Source: Sphingopyxis sp. H073 (GTDB lineage Bacteria > Pseudomonadota > Alphaproteobacteria > Sphingomonadales > Sphingomonadaceae). Taken from it: a DNA stretch of 64,000 nucleotides. The DNA lies in the NCBI RefSeq assembly GCF_001468395.1, contig NZ_LNSG01000003.1, positions 372,001 to 436,000 of the forward strand. Reading direction: 5' to 3'. The notes beneath the pieces are model-generated. The model was not told the DNA's origin. It did not search any database and saw nothing but the letters and a program-made list of their open reading frames with translations. Of this stretch, positions 46,108 through 55,443 are shown piece after piece; the stretch's first letter is position 1, and each line of letters starts with the position of its first letter. Position numbers and translations under genes: made by a program.

Positions 46108-47448
46108 GTGGCCGCTATCACGATCGATCAAACCGGACAGCCGCCGGTCGAGGCCAAGCCTTTCTACCGTCACCTCTATGTTCAGGTGCTCGCCGCGATC
46201 TTTTTCGGCGCGCTGATCGGTCATTTCTGGCCGGCGACGGGCGAAGCGCTGAAGCCCCTCGGCGACGCCTTCATCAAGCTGGTGAAGATGATCATCGCGC
46301 CGGTGATCTTCCTGACTCTCGTCACCGGCATCGCGGGGATGAGCGAACTGCGTTCGGTCGGCCGCGTCGCGGGTAAGGCCTTCATCTATTTCCTCTTCTT
46401 TTCGACACTCGCGTTGATCGTCGGGCTGGTGGTCGCCAATACGGTCCAGCCGGGCGCCGGCATGAATGTCGACCCCGCGACGCTCGATACCGCGGGGGTG
46501 AGCGGCTATGTCGAGAAGGCGGCGCACAACAGCATCGTCGATTTCCTGATGGCGATCATCCCGACCACGCTGATCTCGGCGCTGACGGGGGAATCGCTGC
46601 TGCAGGTGCTGCTGGTGTCGATCCTGTTCGGCATCGCGCTGTCGATGGTCGGCGAACCGGCCGCTCCCGTGCGCGACCTGTTCGAACGCGTCGGGCTGGT
46701 GGTCTTCAAGCTCGTCGGCATATTGATGCGCGCGGCGCCGATCGGCGCGTTCGGCGCCATGGCTTTCACGATCGGCAAATATGGCATCGAATCGCTCGCC
46801 AATCTCGCCGGGCTGGTCGCGACCTTTTACCTGACCTCGCTGATCTTCGTGCTCGTCGTGCTCGGCGCCGCAGCGCGGCTCGCGGGTTTCTCGATCCTGA
46901 AGCTGATCCGCTACCTCAAGGCCGAACTGCTGCTGGTGCTCGGCACCTCGTCGTCCGAGAGTGCGCTGCCGAGCCTGATGGAGAAGATGGAGCGCGCGGG
47001 CTGCGCCAAGTCGGTCGTCGGGCTGGTCGTGCCGACCGGCTATTCGTTCAATCTCGACGGCACCAACATCTATATGACGCTCGCCGCGCTGTTCATCGCG
47101 CAGGCGTGCAACGTCGACCTGTCGCTCGGCGACCAGATCGCGCTGCTGCTGATCGCGATGATTTCGTCGAAGGGCGCCGCGGGCGTCACCGGCGCGGGCT
47201 TCATCACGCTGGCCGCGACGCTGTCGATCGTGCCGTCGGTCCCGGTCGCCGGCATGGCGCTGATCCTCGGCGTCGACCGCTTCATGTCGGAATGCCGCAG
47301 CCTCACGAATTTCATCGGCAACGCCGTCGCGACCGTCGTCGTCGCGCGCTGGGACAATGCGCTCGACCGCGACCGGCTGCGGCGGGCGCTCGATGGCAAT
47401 CCCCCTTCGACGCTTGCGGCGGCGCCAACCGAGCAAGACATCGATTAG
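46108..47448 (+). CDS. Dicarboxylate/amino acid:cation symporter (DAACS family)
   Basis: 446-residue sodium- or proton-coupled transporter of the DctA/GltP family with eight helices and two re-entrant loops. The first loop carries the serine-rich [12 protein letters not shown]. The cation site is in [18 protein letters not shown], and the second loop is [32 protein letters not shown] holds substrate residues. GTG at 46108 is chosen because GGGAGGG lies about 9 bases upstream; the frame to 46045 lacks such a site. Its 3' end overlaps the convergent reductase gene by four bases. C4-dicarboxylate or glutamate uptake is likely. Confidence 0.92.
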   Translation: MAAITIDQTGQPPVEAKPFYRHLYVQVLAAIFFGALIGHFWPATGEALKPLGDAFIKLVKMIIAPVIFLTLVTGIAGMSELRSVGRVAGKAFIYFLFFSTLALIVGLVVANTVQPGAGMNVDPATLDTAGVSGYVEKAAHNSIVDFLMAIIPTTLISALTGESLLQVLLVSILFGIALSMVGEPAAPVRDLFERVGLVVFKLVGILMRAAPIGAFGAMAFTIGKYGIESLANLAGLVATFYLTSLIFVLVVLGAAARLAGFSILKLIRYLKAELLLVLGTSSSESALPSLMEKMERAGCAKSVVGLVVPTGYSFNLDGTNIYMTLAALFIAQACNVDLSLGDQIALLLIAMISSKGAAGVTGAGFITLAATLSIVPSVPVAGMALILGVDRFMSECRSLTNFIGNAVATVVVARWDNALDRDRLRRALDGNPPSTLAAAPTEQDID

Positions 47449-48761
47449 GGCCGCCAGGGCGAGGCGATCAGTCCAGCCGGCCCGAATATCCGCTGTACCG
47501 CATCGGCGCCGGCTGCCGCTGCCTTGAGCGGCGCGGCAAGCGGATCGTCGATCGGGCGGTCGCTCCGCAGAAAGTCGATCCACGCGGCGACCGCCGTCTC
47601 CAGCGCCGGGCAACGCCCGCCCCGCGCCTGATGCCACGCCAGCGTTTCGAGCCAGCGCTGCGGAATCTTCTGACTGCCGTCCATCGCGATCTGGATCAGC
47701 CGGTGATGCAACGCCGGATTGGCGAAACGATCGAGAAGCGCATCGGCATAGGCGCCAAGATCCTGCCTCCGCGCCGCGTCGATCGTCGGTGCGGCTTCGC
47801 CGCGCATCAGCCGTTCGATGACCGGGCGAATCGCGGGGTCGGCGATCGCCCGATGGACGAATTCATGCCCCCTACCCAGCCCGATATAGGCGAGCGCCGA
47901 ATGGGCGCCGTTGAGCATCCGCAGCTTTGCGGTCTCATAGGGCACGGCGTCGGCGACCAGCTCGGCGCCGACAGCTTCCCAGCGCGGGCGCGGGCCAGCA
48001 AAATCATCCTCGATCACCCACTGGCTGAAGTTTTCCGCGATGACCGCGCCCTCGTCACGGACGCCGAGCGCCGCTGCGACGGCGGCACGATCTGCGTCGG
48101 TTGTCGCGGGAACGATGCGGTCGACCATCGTCGCGGGGCAACGGCATTCGCGGTCGAACCAATCGATCAGATCGGGATGTTCGGCGGCGAGATACTGGCG
48201 CATCAGTGTCTTCAAGGCCGCACCATTGCCCGTGAGATTGTCGCAGCTGAGCAGGGTCAGGCCGGTCAGGCCAGCCGCCTTGCGTGCCGCCAGACCGGCG
48301 CCGACGAAGCGGTAGAGGCTCGATGACCCCCTGGCAGCGTCCAGATCGAGCGAACCGCCGGGGCGGTGCATGTAGCCTTTCTCGGTGACGGTAAGGCTGA
48401 CGATGTGCGTTGTTGGCGCGGCAATGGCATCGACAACCGCCTGCGGATCATCGGCCGCAACGATCACCTTTTGCACCGCACCGATCAGGCGCAGGGCGGT
48501 TCCTGCGGCGCTGCGCCTGCTCACCGTATAGAGCCCGTCCTGCGGGTTCAGCTGTGCGGCGACGTCGCCCGAGCGCAGCGATACGCCGATAATGCCCCAG
48601 TCGCGGTCGCCGGTCCCCATCGCAGCGTCGGTATAGAGTGCCTGATGCGCGCGGTGGAACGCGCCGATGCCGATATGGACGATTCCCGGCTTCTGATCCG
48701 CGCGGTCGTAGTCCGGCACCTGCACCGACACAGGGAGCGGCGTTTGCGCCGACAGCCTCAC
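47445..48761 (-). CDS. Mannitol dehydrogenase family reductase, probable fructuronate/tagaturonate reductase
   Basis: 438-residue NAD-dependent polyol/uronate dehydrogenase. It reduces the keto-uronate made by UxaC to mannonate or altronate. The Rossmann start is [20 protein letters not shown], followed by [15 protein letters not shown] and [11 protein letters not shown]. The catalytic region [20 protein letters not shown] contains the conserved Lys, Asn and His. It starts with GTG overlapping the uxaC stop (GTGA), the last gene of the hydratase-exuT-uxaC operon. Fructuronate versus tagaturonate specificity cannot be told from the sequence. Confidence 0.9.
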   Translation of the reverse strand: MRLSAQTPLPVSVQVPDYDRADQKPGIVHIGIGAFHRAHQALYTDAAMGTGDRDWGIIGVSLRSGDVAAQLNPQDGLYTVSRRSAAGTALRLIGAVQKVIVAADDPQAVVDAIAAPTTHIVSLTVTEKGYMHRPGGSLDLDAARGSSSLYRFVGAGLAARKAAGLTGLTLLSCDNLTGNGAALKTLMRQYLAAEHPDLIDWFDRECRCPATMVDRIVPATTDADRAAVAAALGVRDEGAVIAENFSQWVIEDDFAGPRPRWEAVGAELVADAVPYETAKLRMLNGAHSALAYIGLGRGHEFVHRAIADPAIRPVIERLMRGEAAPTIDAARRQDLGAYADALLDRFANPALHHRLIQIAMDGSQKIPQRWLETLAWHQARGGRCPALETAVAAWIDFLRSDRPIDDPLAAPLKAAAAGADAVQRIFGPAGLIASPWRP

Positions 48762-50170
48762 AGCTTGTACGCGGCCTTGGCGAGATTGTAGCTCAGGTCG
48801 GTCGCAAGCTCGGCCGCCTCCCACTCCTCCATCCGGTGCTCGGCGACGAGTCCGGCAAGGAAGCCGCAATCGATACGCCGCGCGACATCGTGGCGCGCCG
48901 GGATCGACAGGAAAGCCCGAGTGTCGTCGTTGAAACCCACCAAATTGTAGAATCCCGCCGTCTCGGTCGTCTGGCTGCGGAACCGGCGCATCCCCTCGGG
49001 GCTGTCGTGGAACCACCAGGCCGGGCCGAGCTTCAGCGCCGGATAATGGCCCGCGAGCGGCGCCAGCTCCCGCGCGTAGCTTGTCTCGTCGAGGGTGAAG
49101 AGAATGATCGTGAGCCCCGCCTCATTGCCATAGCGGCCGAGCAGCGGACGCAGCGCATGGACATAATCGGTGCCGGTCGGGATATCGGCGCCCTTGTCGC
49201 GGCCGTAATGCTCGAACAGCCAAGAGTTGTGATTGCGGAACGCGCCGGGGTGTATCTGCATGACGAGCCCGTCGTCGAGGCTCATCCCCGCCATCACCGT
49301 CAGCATATGGGCACGGAACAGCTCGGCATCGGCGGGGCTGACCTCGGCGCCGGTAACGCGCGCGAACAGCGCCTCGGCCTCGGCGTCCGACAGGTCGGCG
49401 GTCGCTGCAGTCGGGTGACCATGGTCGGTCGAGGTCGCACCCATCGCCGCAAAGAAGGCGCGGCGATTGCGGTGCGCGGCAAGATAACCGGCGTAACTGA
49501 AGGCATCTTCGCCCGATAGCTCGGAGAAGCGCGCAAGATTGTCGCGGAAGCGCTCGAACTCGGGATCGACCACCGGATCGGGGCGATAGGCGGTAATGAT
49601 ACGCCCGCTCCATTCGCCGCTCGCATTGGCGGCGCGGATCGCGGCGTGATGATCCAGCGTATCGAGCGGGCTTTCGGTCGTCGCGATCACCTCGATCCCG
49701 AAGCGGTCGAACAGTGCGCGCGGGCGAAAGGGGTCGGTCGCCAGCGCCTCGGTGATGCGGTCGTAATAAAGGTCCGACGTCTCGGCCGAAAATTGTACGT
49801 CGAAACCGAAAACCCCGGCGAACACCCAGTCCATCCACATTCGCGAAGGGGTGCCGCGGAAAAGACGATAGTTGCGGGCGAACAACCGCCAGCTTTCGCG
49901 CGGATCGGCGTCGCGATTGCCGATGCCGAGCGCATCGAGCGATATGCCCTGCGAATAGAGCATGCGGAACACATAATGGTCGGGATGCAGCAGCAGCTCC
50001 GCCGCATTGCCGAAGGGCGCGTTGTCCGCGAACCAGCTCGGGTCGGTGTGCCCGTGCGGGCTGATGATCGGAAGGCTGGCCACCTCCGCGTACAATCGGC
50101 GCGCAATGTCGCGTTGCCCCGGATCGGACGGAAAGAGGCGGTCGGGATGCAGGGTCAGCGGACGCGTCAT
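48758..50170 (-). CDS. uxaC: Uronate isomerase (glucuronate isomerase)
   Basis: 470-residue amidohydrolase-superfamily enzyme converting D-glucuronate to D-fructuronate (and galacturonate to tagaturonate). Metal ligands are in LPIISPHGHTDPSWFADN near the N-terminus. Later landmarks are IEVIATTESPLDTLDHH, GLVMQIHPGAFRNHN, GTDYVHALRPLL and GFYNLVGFNDDTRAFLSIPARHD. The ATG at 50170 overlaps the transporter stop (ATGA); longer frames read into the transporter. It is the first catabolic step after hexuronate import. Confidence 0.96.
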   Translation of the reverse strand: MTRPLTLHPDRLFPSDPGQRDIARRLYAEVASLPIISPHGHTDPSWFADNAPFGNAAELLLHPDHYVFRMLYSQGISLDALGIGNRDADPRESWRLFARNYRLFRGTPSRMWMDWVFAGVFGFDVQFSAETSDLYYDRITEALATDPFRPRALFDRFGIEVIATTESPLDTLDHHAAIRAANASGEWSGRIITAYRPDPVVDPEFERFRDNLARFSELSGEDAFSYAGYLAAHRNRRAFFAAMGATSTDHGHPTAATADLSDAEAEALFARVTGAEVSPADAELFRAHMLTVMAGMSLDDGLVMQIHPGAFRNHNSWLFEHYGRDKGADIPTGTDYVHALRPLLGRYGNEAGLTIILFTLDETSYARELAPLAGHYPALKLGPAWWFHDSPEGMRRFRSQTTETAGFYNLVGFNDDTRAFLSIPARHDVARRIDCGFLAGLVAEHRMEEWEAAELATDLSYNLAKAAYKL

Positions 50171-51474
50171 GCCGCGGCAGCTTCGCTCTCTATTGCAACG
50201 GGCGCAAGGCGCGGGCTGAGCAGGTGGATTGCCAGCACCGCGAGGAAATAGACCACCGTGCAGGCAGCGAAGATGATGGTGTAATTGCCCCCCGTCGCAT
50301 CGAGCACCAGCCCGGTCGACTTTGCCATGATCATTCCGCCGATACCGCCCGCGAAACCGCCGAGCCCGACCACCGAACCGACTGCGCGTTTCGGGAACAT
50401 GTCGGGCGGGATCGACAGGATCGTCGACGAAAAGGCCTGATGCCCCGCCAGCGCGATCCCGATGAGGAGAACCGCGAGCCACATATTGTCGAGCCCCGAG
50501 ACGAACAGCAGCGGCAGCACGCAGCATCCCGCGCCCAGCATCGTCGCCTTGCGCGCGAAATTGACGCTATGCCCCGTCTGGATCAACTTCGATGACACCC
50601 AGCCCCCCAGGATGCTGCCGGCGTCCGACAGCAGGTACATGACGACCATCGGCAGCAGCACGACCTTCAGGTCGACGTCATAGGTCGTGCTGAAATATTT
50701 CGGCAACCAGAAGAGCATCAGGAACCAGACCGGGTCGGTCAGGAACTTGCCCAGAGCATAGGCCCATGCCTCGCGCTTGGTAACGACCGCGCCCCAGCCG
50801 AGCCGCTCGATCTTCTCCGGCGGGTCATGCTCGATCCACGCGAGCTCGGCGGTGCTGACCTTCCCGCTCTCGCGCGGATTGCTGTAGAGCCAGAGCCACA
50901 GGAGCAACAGGACGACGCCGAACACGCCGGTGACGATGAAGGTTTCACGCCAGTCGAAGCCGAGGATACGCATGAAGAGCGCGATCGTCGGGGCGGTCAG
51001 GATCACGCCGATCGTCGTCGCGCTGTTGACCCAGCCGATCGCGTAGGACCGCTCCTTTTGCGGAAACCATTCGCTCGACGCGCGGACGACCGCGGGGAAA
51101 TGCCCCGCCTCGCCGACCCCCAGGATCACGCGCGCCATCATGAAGGAGACCACCGACGAAGCGAAGCCATGCGCGACATGGCCGATCGTCCAGATCGCGA
51201 TCGCGATTCCATAGCCGATCTTCGGCCCGAAGCGGTCGATCAGCCAGCCCATGAGCAGGAAGCCGAGCGCATAGGCGGCCTGAAAGGCGGTGACGATGTT
51301 GCCATAGTCGTTCTCGCTCCACCCGAGCTCGTCGCCGAGCGTTGGCGCGAGCAGGCCGAGCATGGTGCGGTCGATATAGTTGACCGTCGTCGCGGCAAAG
51401 AGCACCGCCACGATCAGCCAGCGATAGCGACCCGTCCGCGGAACGGCGCCTGCGTCCGCGATTGCCTCTGCCAT
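50167..51474 (-). CDS. MFS transporter, probable hexuronate importer (ExuT-like)
   Basis: 435-residue major facilitator protein with twelve helices of the anion:cation symporter family. The signature between helices two and three is GFLLMGWLIDRFGPKIGYG. The helix-four region ARVILGVGEAGHFPAVVRAS and the WFPQKERSYAIGWVNSATTIG stretch are typical of ExuT/GudP relatives. The location directly before uxaC, with a four-base overlap, supports hexuronate import. It follows the hydratase-like gene by 24 bases. Confidence 0.88.
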   Translation of the reverse strand: MAEAIADAGAVPRTGRYRWLIVAVLFAATTVNYIDRTMLGLLAPTLGDELGWSENDYGNIVTAFQAAYALGFLLMGWLIDRFGPKIGYGIAIAIWTIGHVAHGFASSVVSFMMARVILGVGEAGHFPAVVRASSEWFPQKERSYAIGWVNSATTIGVILTAPTIALFMRILGFDWRETFIVTGVFGVVLLLLWLWLYSNPRESGKVSTAELAWIEHDPPEKIERLGWGAVVTKREAWAYALGKFLTDPVWFLMLFWLPKYFSTTYDVDLKVVLLPMVVMYLLSDAGSILGGWVSSKLIQTGHSVNFARKATMLGAGCCVLPLLFVSGLDNMWLAVLLIGIALAGHQAFSSTILSIPPDMFPKRAVGSVVGLGGFAGGIGGMIMAKSTGLVLDATGGNYTIIFAACTVVYFLAVLAIHLLSPRLAPVAIESEAAAA

Positions 51475-51498
51475 ATATCTCTCCCGCTGGTCTGTCTC

Positions 51499-52284
51499 TT
51501 ATCCTGTAATTGCACAGCCGACGCGGATTTCTCCGCCAAAGAGCGCATCGCCCCGTTGGCCGGGCCGGATTTCATGGATTCCGGTGATCGCCCCGGTCGA
51601 CACCCAGGTGCCGGGGGTGATCGCGATACCGCGCGCGCGCAAGGTGCGGATCAGGAAAAGCGCCGATCCGAACGGACCGTCGAGCATCGTCTCCATCGTC
51701 GCGCCGCCGACCGCTGCATCATCGACGAAAAATTCGACAGGCATGCGGATCAGGTCGGCATCGCGCCAGCCGGGGATCGCGGGGCCGAGGATCAACCCCT
51801 TGTTATTGCCATAGTCGGAGGCCGTGACCGCTGGGCCATGCTGGTTGATCGCGGGAAAGGGCGAGCTTGCGATCTCGATGCCGGTGCGCACCTCTATGAT
51901 GATGTCCTTCACCGAATCCATGTCATGATCGCGCGTGCCGACATCACCCAGGCGCAACAGGACTTCGGCCTCGACCGCCGCGAAACCGTCGGCATAGACC
52001 GGCATTGCGGGCCGCTGCCCCGTACTGCCGTCGAAAATCTCGTCGCTGAAAATGGGGCCGGTCAAGCGGTTGTCGCCATAGGTGCCGACCAGTTCGGTGG
52101 CGATGCGGCCGACCTTCCAGCCGCCGACACGGCGCCCGTCGGACGCGATTGCCGCATCCTGGATCGCATAGGCCTCCGCCATGCTCGCGGGCATCGCGCC
52201 GGGATACGAGGTAAGCGGTGTCTTTTTTTGACGCGCCGCGAGAAACGCCTTGGCGATATTCTGCTGTTCGTTCGTTGCCGGCAT
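51499..52284 (-). CDS. 2-keto-4-pentenoate hydratase/FAH-family protein
   Basis: 261-residue protein of the fumarylacetoacetate-hydrolase superfamily, closest in layout to 2-oxopent-4-enoate hydratase (MhpD). The N-terminal RRVGGWKVGRIATELVGTYG and the metal-site segment FAAVEAEVLLRLGD (with E-x-E) support this, together with VEFFVDDAAVGGATM and the C-terminal TGAITGIHEIRPGQRG. It is the first gene of the uronate operon, behind the palindromic operator. A hydratase of this type is not part of the classical hexuronate pathway, so its substrate is open. Confidence 0.85.
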   Translation of the reverse strand: MPATNEQQNIAKAFLAARQKKTPLTSYPGAMPASMAEAYAIQDAAIASDGRRVGGWKVGRIATELVGTYGDNRLTGPIFSDEIFDGSTGQRPAMPVYADGFAAVEAEVLLRLGDVGTRDHDMDSVKDIIIEVRTGIEIASSPFPAINQHGPAVTASDYGNNKGLILGPAIPGWRDADLIRMPVEFFVDDAAVGGATMETMLDGPFGSALFLIRTLRARGIAITPGTWVSTGAITGIHEIRPGQRGDALFGGEIRVGCAITG

Positions 52285-52320
52285 CTTTGTGATATCCCTC
52301 TTCCGCGGAATGTTCTAAAA

Positions 52321-52332
52321 GACACCGGTGTC
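52321..52332. promoter_or_regulatory. GACACCGGTGTC operator before the uronate operon
   Basis: A perfect 12-base palindrome with a CCGG centre, 36 bases before the hydratase ATG and about 125 bases before the divergent lacI-type gene. Such even palindromes are typical LacI-family sites. ACCGGTGTCAA recurs upstream of kduI. Confidence 0.75.
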
Positions 52333-52457
52333 AAAAGCAAGCGAATAGCCGTGGCCGCGGTTGATTTTGCGCGGCCAAGCCTTCACTAGGGACGGTACCG
52401 GCCGAAAACTGGGCTTGGCGCTTCAGGTGCGCGGCGCGGTGGAGAGAAAGCGTTATC

Positions 52458-53510
52458 ATGGCGGCACGCGCGGGCGGACAAGGTGGCAAGCAACCGACGA
52501 TCAACGATGTCGCGGCGCTCGCGGGGGTTTCGAAAAAGACGGTCAGCCGCGTCATCAACCGGTCCGAGTTCATCAGCGAAAAAACCCGCAAGTCGGTGCA
52601 GCAGGCGATCGACACGCTCGGCTTCGTTCCCAATCCGCAGGCGCGTGCGCTCGCCTTTCGCCGCAATTTCCTCATCGCGCTGCTCCACGACAATCCGAAC
52701 GCGCAGACGGTGCTCAATTTCCAGCAGGGCGTTCTCGACGCGATCAAGGACAGCGATCTGGCGCTGCTCGTCCGCCCGGTCGATCGCGGCTCGGACAAGC
52801 TGCTCGACGACGTGCGCCTGTTCCTCGAAAAGCAGCGTCCGATCGGCGCGATGCTGCTGCCGCCGATTTCGGAAAATGACGATCTTGCGAAACTCTGCGG
52901 GGATCTGGGCGTGCGCTATGTTCGGGTCGGATCGGCGCCGCTCGACGATGCAAGGCATTGCGTGTCGTCGAACGATCGCGAGGTCGTCGCCGAGGCGGTC
53001 GGCAAGCTGATCGCGCTTGGCCACCGCCGCATCGGCTTCGTGCGCGGCCCCGCCGGCTTCCGCTCGGCCGCCGAACGCGAAGAGGGATTCCGCGCGGCGC
53101 TCGCCGCGGCGGGCCTGTCGCTTCCCGACGAACTCTACGCGCCCGGCAACTATCGCTACACCGCAGGAGTCGAGGCGGGCGAGGCGATGCTGTCGCTCAA
53201 GGAACCGCCGACCGCCGTTTTCGTGTCGAACGACGAAATGGCAGCAGGCGTGATGAGCGTTGCGCATGGCAAGGGTCTGTCGGTTCCCGCAGACCTGTCG
53301 ATCATCGGTTTCGACGATTCGCCAACCGCGACGCATATCTGGCCTGCGCTCAGCACGGTGCGCTGGCCGATCCGCGAGATGGGATCGCGTGCCGCGCGTA
53401 CGCTCGTTGCCGATTTCCTCGGCTCCAGCGCCAAGGCGGCCGACGATGAAAATCCGGTGATGCCGTCGACCTTCATCGAACGCCAGTCGGTCGCGCCGCC
53501 GCGCGGCTGA
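52458..53510 (+). CDS. LacI-family transcription regulator of uronate catabolism
   Basis: 350-residue regulator with a LacI helix-turn-helix at residues 14-35 (INDVAALAGVSKKTVSRVIN) and hinge region FVPNPQARALAF. A periplasmic-binding-like sensor domain ends in IPxx-type segments such as LSIIGFDDSPTATHIWPALS. It lies between the hydratase-exuT-uxaC operon (divergent) and the kdgK-kduD-kduI genes (convergent). It is the obvious candidate to bind the shared CCGGTGTCA sites, with a uronate or keto-deoxy sugar as likely inducer (inferred). Confidence 0.92.
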   Translation: MAARAGGQGGKQPTINDVAALAGVSKKTVSRVINRSEFISEKTRKSVQQAIDTLGFVPNPQARALAFRRNFLIALLHDNPNAQTVLNFQQGVLDAIKDSDLALLVRPVDRGSDKLLDDVRLFLEKQRPIGAMLLPPISENDDLAKLCGDLGVRYVRVGSAPLDDARHCVSSNDREVVAEAVGKLIALGHRRIGFVRGPAGFRSAAEREEGFRAALAAAGLSLPDELYAPGNYRYTAGVEAGEAMLSLKEPPTAVFVSNDEMAAGVMSVAHGKGLSVPADLSIIGFDDSPTATHIWPALSTVRWPIREMGSRAARTLVADFLGSSAKAADDENPVMPSTFIERQSVAPPRG

Positions 53511-53516
53511 CCTGCT

Positions 53517-54527
53517 CTATCGCCGGACGTCGAGCGCCCCGGAATGGAAGGCGTCGATGTCGCTTTGCCCGAAGCGGCTGGCATCGCCCGGCAGCGAATG
53601 TTTGAGGCAGGCGAGCGCGAGTCCGCTTTCCGCCATCGCGCGCGCATCGCCGCCCGACAGATGCGCATGAAGCACCCCCGCTGCGAAGGCGTCACCGGCA
53701 CCGATGCGGTCGACGATGCCCGTCACATCGACGTCGGCCGTCTGGTGGCTTGCGTCGCGCAGGTCGATGCGTGCCGCGATGCGATGATGGTCGGCGGTGA
53801 CGGTGTGCCGCGCGGTCGATGCGATCAGCCTGAGGTTCGGAAAGGCCGAAAAACCCGCTTCGGCCGCTTCCCGCCGCCGATCCTCTCCCTCGCCGCCGAA
53901 CGCGCGCTCAAGCACCAGCGACAGGTCGCGGTGGTTGCCGAACAGGATATCCGCGGTTCCGATCAACTCCGACAGGATCGCACGCGGATCGCCGTCCCAC
54001 GCGTCCCACAGCATGGCACGATAGTTGCCGTCGAAGCTGACCGGTACGCCCAGCCGCTTCGCCGCGCGAGCCGCCGCCAGCGCAGCTTCGGCCGAGCGTG
54101 GCCCGAGCGCGGGGGTGATCCCCGACAGGTGCAGCAGCCCCGCCCCCGCCAGCAATCGGTCGAAATCATAATCGTCGGGCCCGGTCGTCGCGAAGCTCGA
54201 TCCCGCACGGTCGTACACGATTTCCGACGCGCGCAGCCCGGCGCCGACGCTCAGGAAATAGAGGCCCATCCGCCCGGGGTGACTGGTGACGGCGCTACAA
54301 TCGACACCGGCGCCGCGTACCGCCGCCACCGCTCCGCGACCCAGCGCGTTGGGTGGGATGGAGCTGACCATCGCGCAGTCGTGGCCGAGATGCGCGAGGC
54401 CGATCGCGACATTCGCTTCGGCGCCGCCGACATGAAGCGACAGCGCGGGCGACTGCATCAGCAGCTCGTTGCCCGGCGCGGTCAGGCGGATCAGCAGTTC
54501 GCCGAAAAAGACAAGGCGGGCGGTCAT
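53517..54527 (-). CDS. kdgK: 2-dehydro-3-deoxygluconate kinase
   Basis: 336-residue PfkB-family sugar kinase phosphorylating 2-keto-3-deoxygluconate to KDPG. The N-terminal substrate site is LHVGGAEANVAIGLAHLG. The middle motif is VSFDGNYRAMLWDAW, and the anion hole/catalytic aspartate is in VDRIGAGDAFAAGVL. The NYR-x-x-LW segment is characteristic of KdgK among PfkB kinases. It lies 9 bases after kduD on the same strand, and its stop is 6 bases from the end of the convergent lacI-type gene. Confidence 0.92.
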   Translation of the reverse strand: MTARLVFFGELLIRLTAPGNELLMQSPALSLHVGGAEANVAIGLAHLGHDCAMVSSIPPNALGRGAVAAVRGAGVDCSAVTSHPGRMGLYFLSVGAGLRASEIVYDRAGSSFATTGPDDYDFDRLLAGAGLLHLSGITPALGPRSAEAALAAARAAKRLGVPVSFDGNYRAMLWDAWDGDPRAILSELIGTADILFGNHRDLSLVLERAFGGEGEDRRREAAEAGFSAFPNLRLIASTARHTVTADHHRIAARIDLRDASHQTADVDVTGIVDRIGAGDAFAAGVLHAHLSGGDARAMAESGLALACLKHSLPGDASRFGQSDIDAFHSGALDVRR

Positions 54528-54536
54528 GGCGCGATG

Positions 54537-55304
54537 CTAGCGCGCGAGCCAGCCGCCGTCGACGGCGAGGATATGGCCCTGCACATAGTCCGACGCCGAG
54601 GAAGCGAGGAACACCGCGGCACCGCCGATGTCGGCGGGATCGCCCCAGCGCCCCGCCGGAATACGTTCCATAATCTGGCGATTGCGCGTCTCGTCGGCCT
54701 GCAGCGCGGCGGTGTTGTTCGTCGCGATATAGCCCGGGGCGATCGCATTGACCTGCACGCCCTTCGCCGCCCATTCGTTGGCGAGCAGCTTGGTGAGCCC
54801 GCCGACCCCCGATTTGGACGCGGTATAGCTCGGCACGCGGATGCCGCCCTGAAAGGTGAGCATCGAGGCGATGTTGATGATTTTGCCCGAGCCCCCCTCC
54901 TTCTCGATACGCGCAATCATGTGGCGACCCACGCTCTGACACAGGAAGAAGAGCGTCTTGAGATTGGTGTCCATCACCGCATCCCAGTCGTCCTCGGTGA
55001 AATCGACCGCGTCGGCGCGGCGGATGATGCCGGCATTGTTGACGAGGATGTCGATGCGGCCGAATTCGGCGAGCACCGCATCGACAAGCGGCTGCACCGC
55101 GCCGACGCTCGACAGGTCGGCGGCAAAATTTTCGCCCTTCCGTCCGAGTCCGCGCACCTTGCCGACGGTCTCGTCAGCGGGCGTGCGGCCCGCAGCGGCA
55201 ATGTCGGCCCCCGCCTCGGCGAGCGCCACCGCGATCCCCTGTCCGATGCCGGCGTTGGCGCCGGTGACCAAGGCGACTTTTCCGTTTAGGTCGAACAATG
55301 ACAT
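54537..55304 (-). CDS. kduD: 2-dehydro-3-deoxy-D-gluconate 5-dehydrogenase KduD
   Basis: 255-residue short-chain dehydrogenase. The cofactor motif is VTGANAGIGQGIAVALAEAG. NNAG is in DILVNNAGIIRRADA, the catalytic serine in IINIASMLTFQGG, and YxxxK is in VPSYTASKSGVGG. The IIRR after NNAG is typical of KduD. It reduces 2,5-diketo-3-deoxygluconate (the KduI product) to 2-keto-3-deoxygluconate. The ATG at 55304 (MSLFDLNGK) is chosen. A 14-residue upward extension comes from the neighbouring dispersed repeat and is rejected. Confidence 0.94.
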   Translation of the reverse strand: MSLFDLNGKVALVTGANAGIGQGIAVALAEAGADIAAAGRTPADETVGKVRGLGRKGENFAADLSSVGAVQPLVDAVLAEFGRIDILVNNAGIIRRADAVDFTEDDWDAVMDTNLKTLFFLCQSVGRHMIARIEKEGGSGKIINIASMLTFQGGIRVPSYTASKSGVGGLTKLLANEWAAKGVQVNAIAPGYIATNNTAALQADETRNRQIMERIPAGRWGDPADIGGAAVFLASSASDYVQGHILAVDGGWLAR

Positions 55305-55317
55305 CGGTCGTCTCATC

Positions 55318-55436
55318 CTCTCGTCATGCTGAACCTGTTTCAGCATCCATGGTCGGTCCCCTCATCCGGCGCGGCAACTTGGGAAGGGTCCGGCCCTGGA
55401 CCCTGAAACAAGTTCAGGGTGACGAAGAAGACTGGA
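55318..55436. repeat. Dispersed palindromic repeat between kduD and kduI
   Basis: TCATGCTGAACCTGTTTCAGCATCCAT and GGACCCTGAAACAAGTTCAGGGTGACGAAG form two nested imperfect hairpins, with GAAACAAGTTCAGGGTGAC resembling the dispersed repeats common in sphingomonads. It fills the 139-base gap and could attenuate transcription into kduD. Confidence 0.65.
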
Positions 55437-55443
55437 ACGTTCT

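Noticed and set aside
55302..55346. Upstream extension of kduD
   Set aside because: The added residues (MLKQVQHDERM...) derive from the dispersed repeat; the SDR fold starts normally at MSLFDLNGK.
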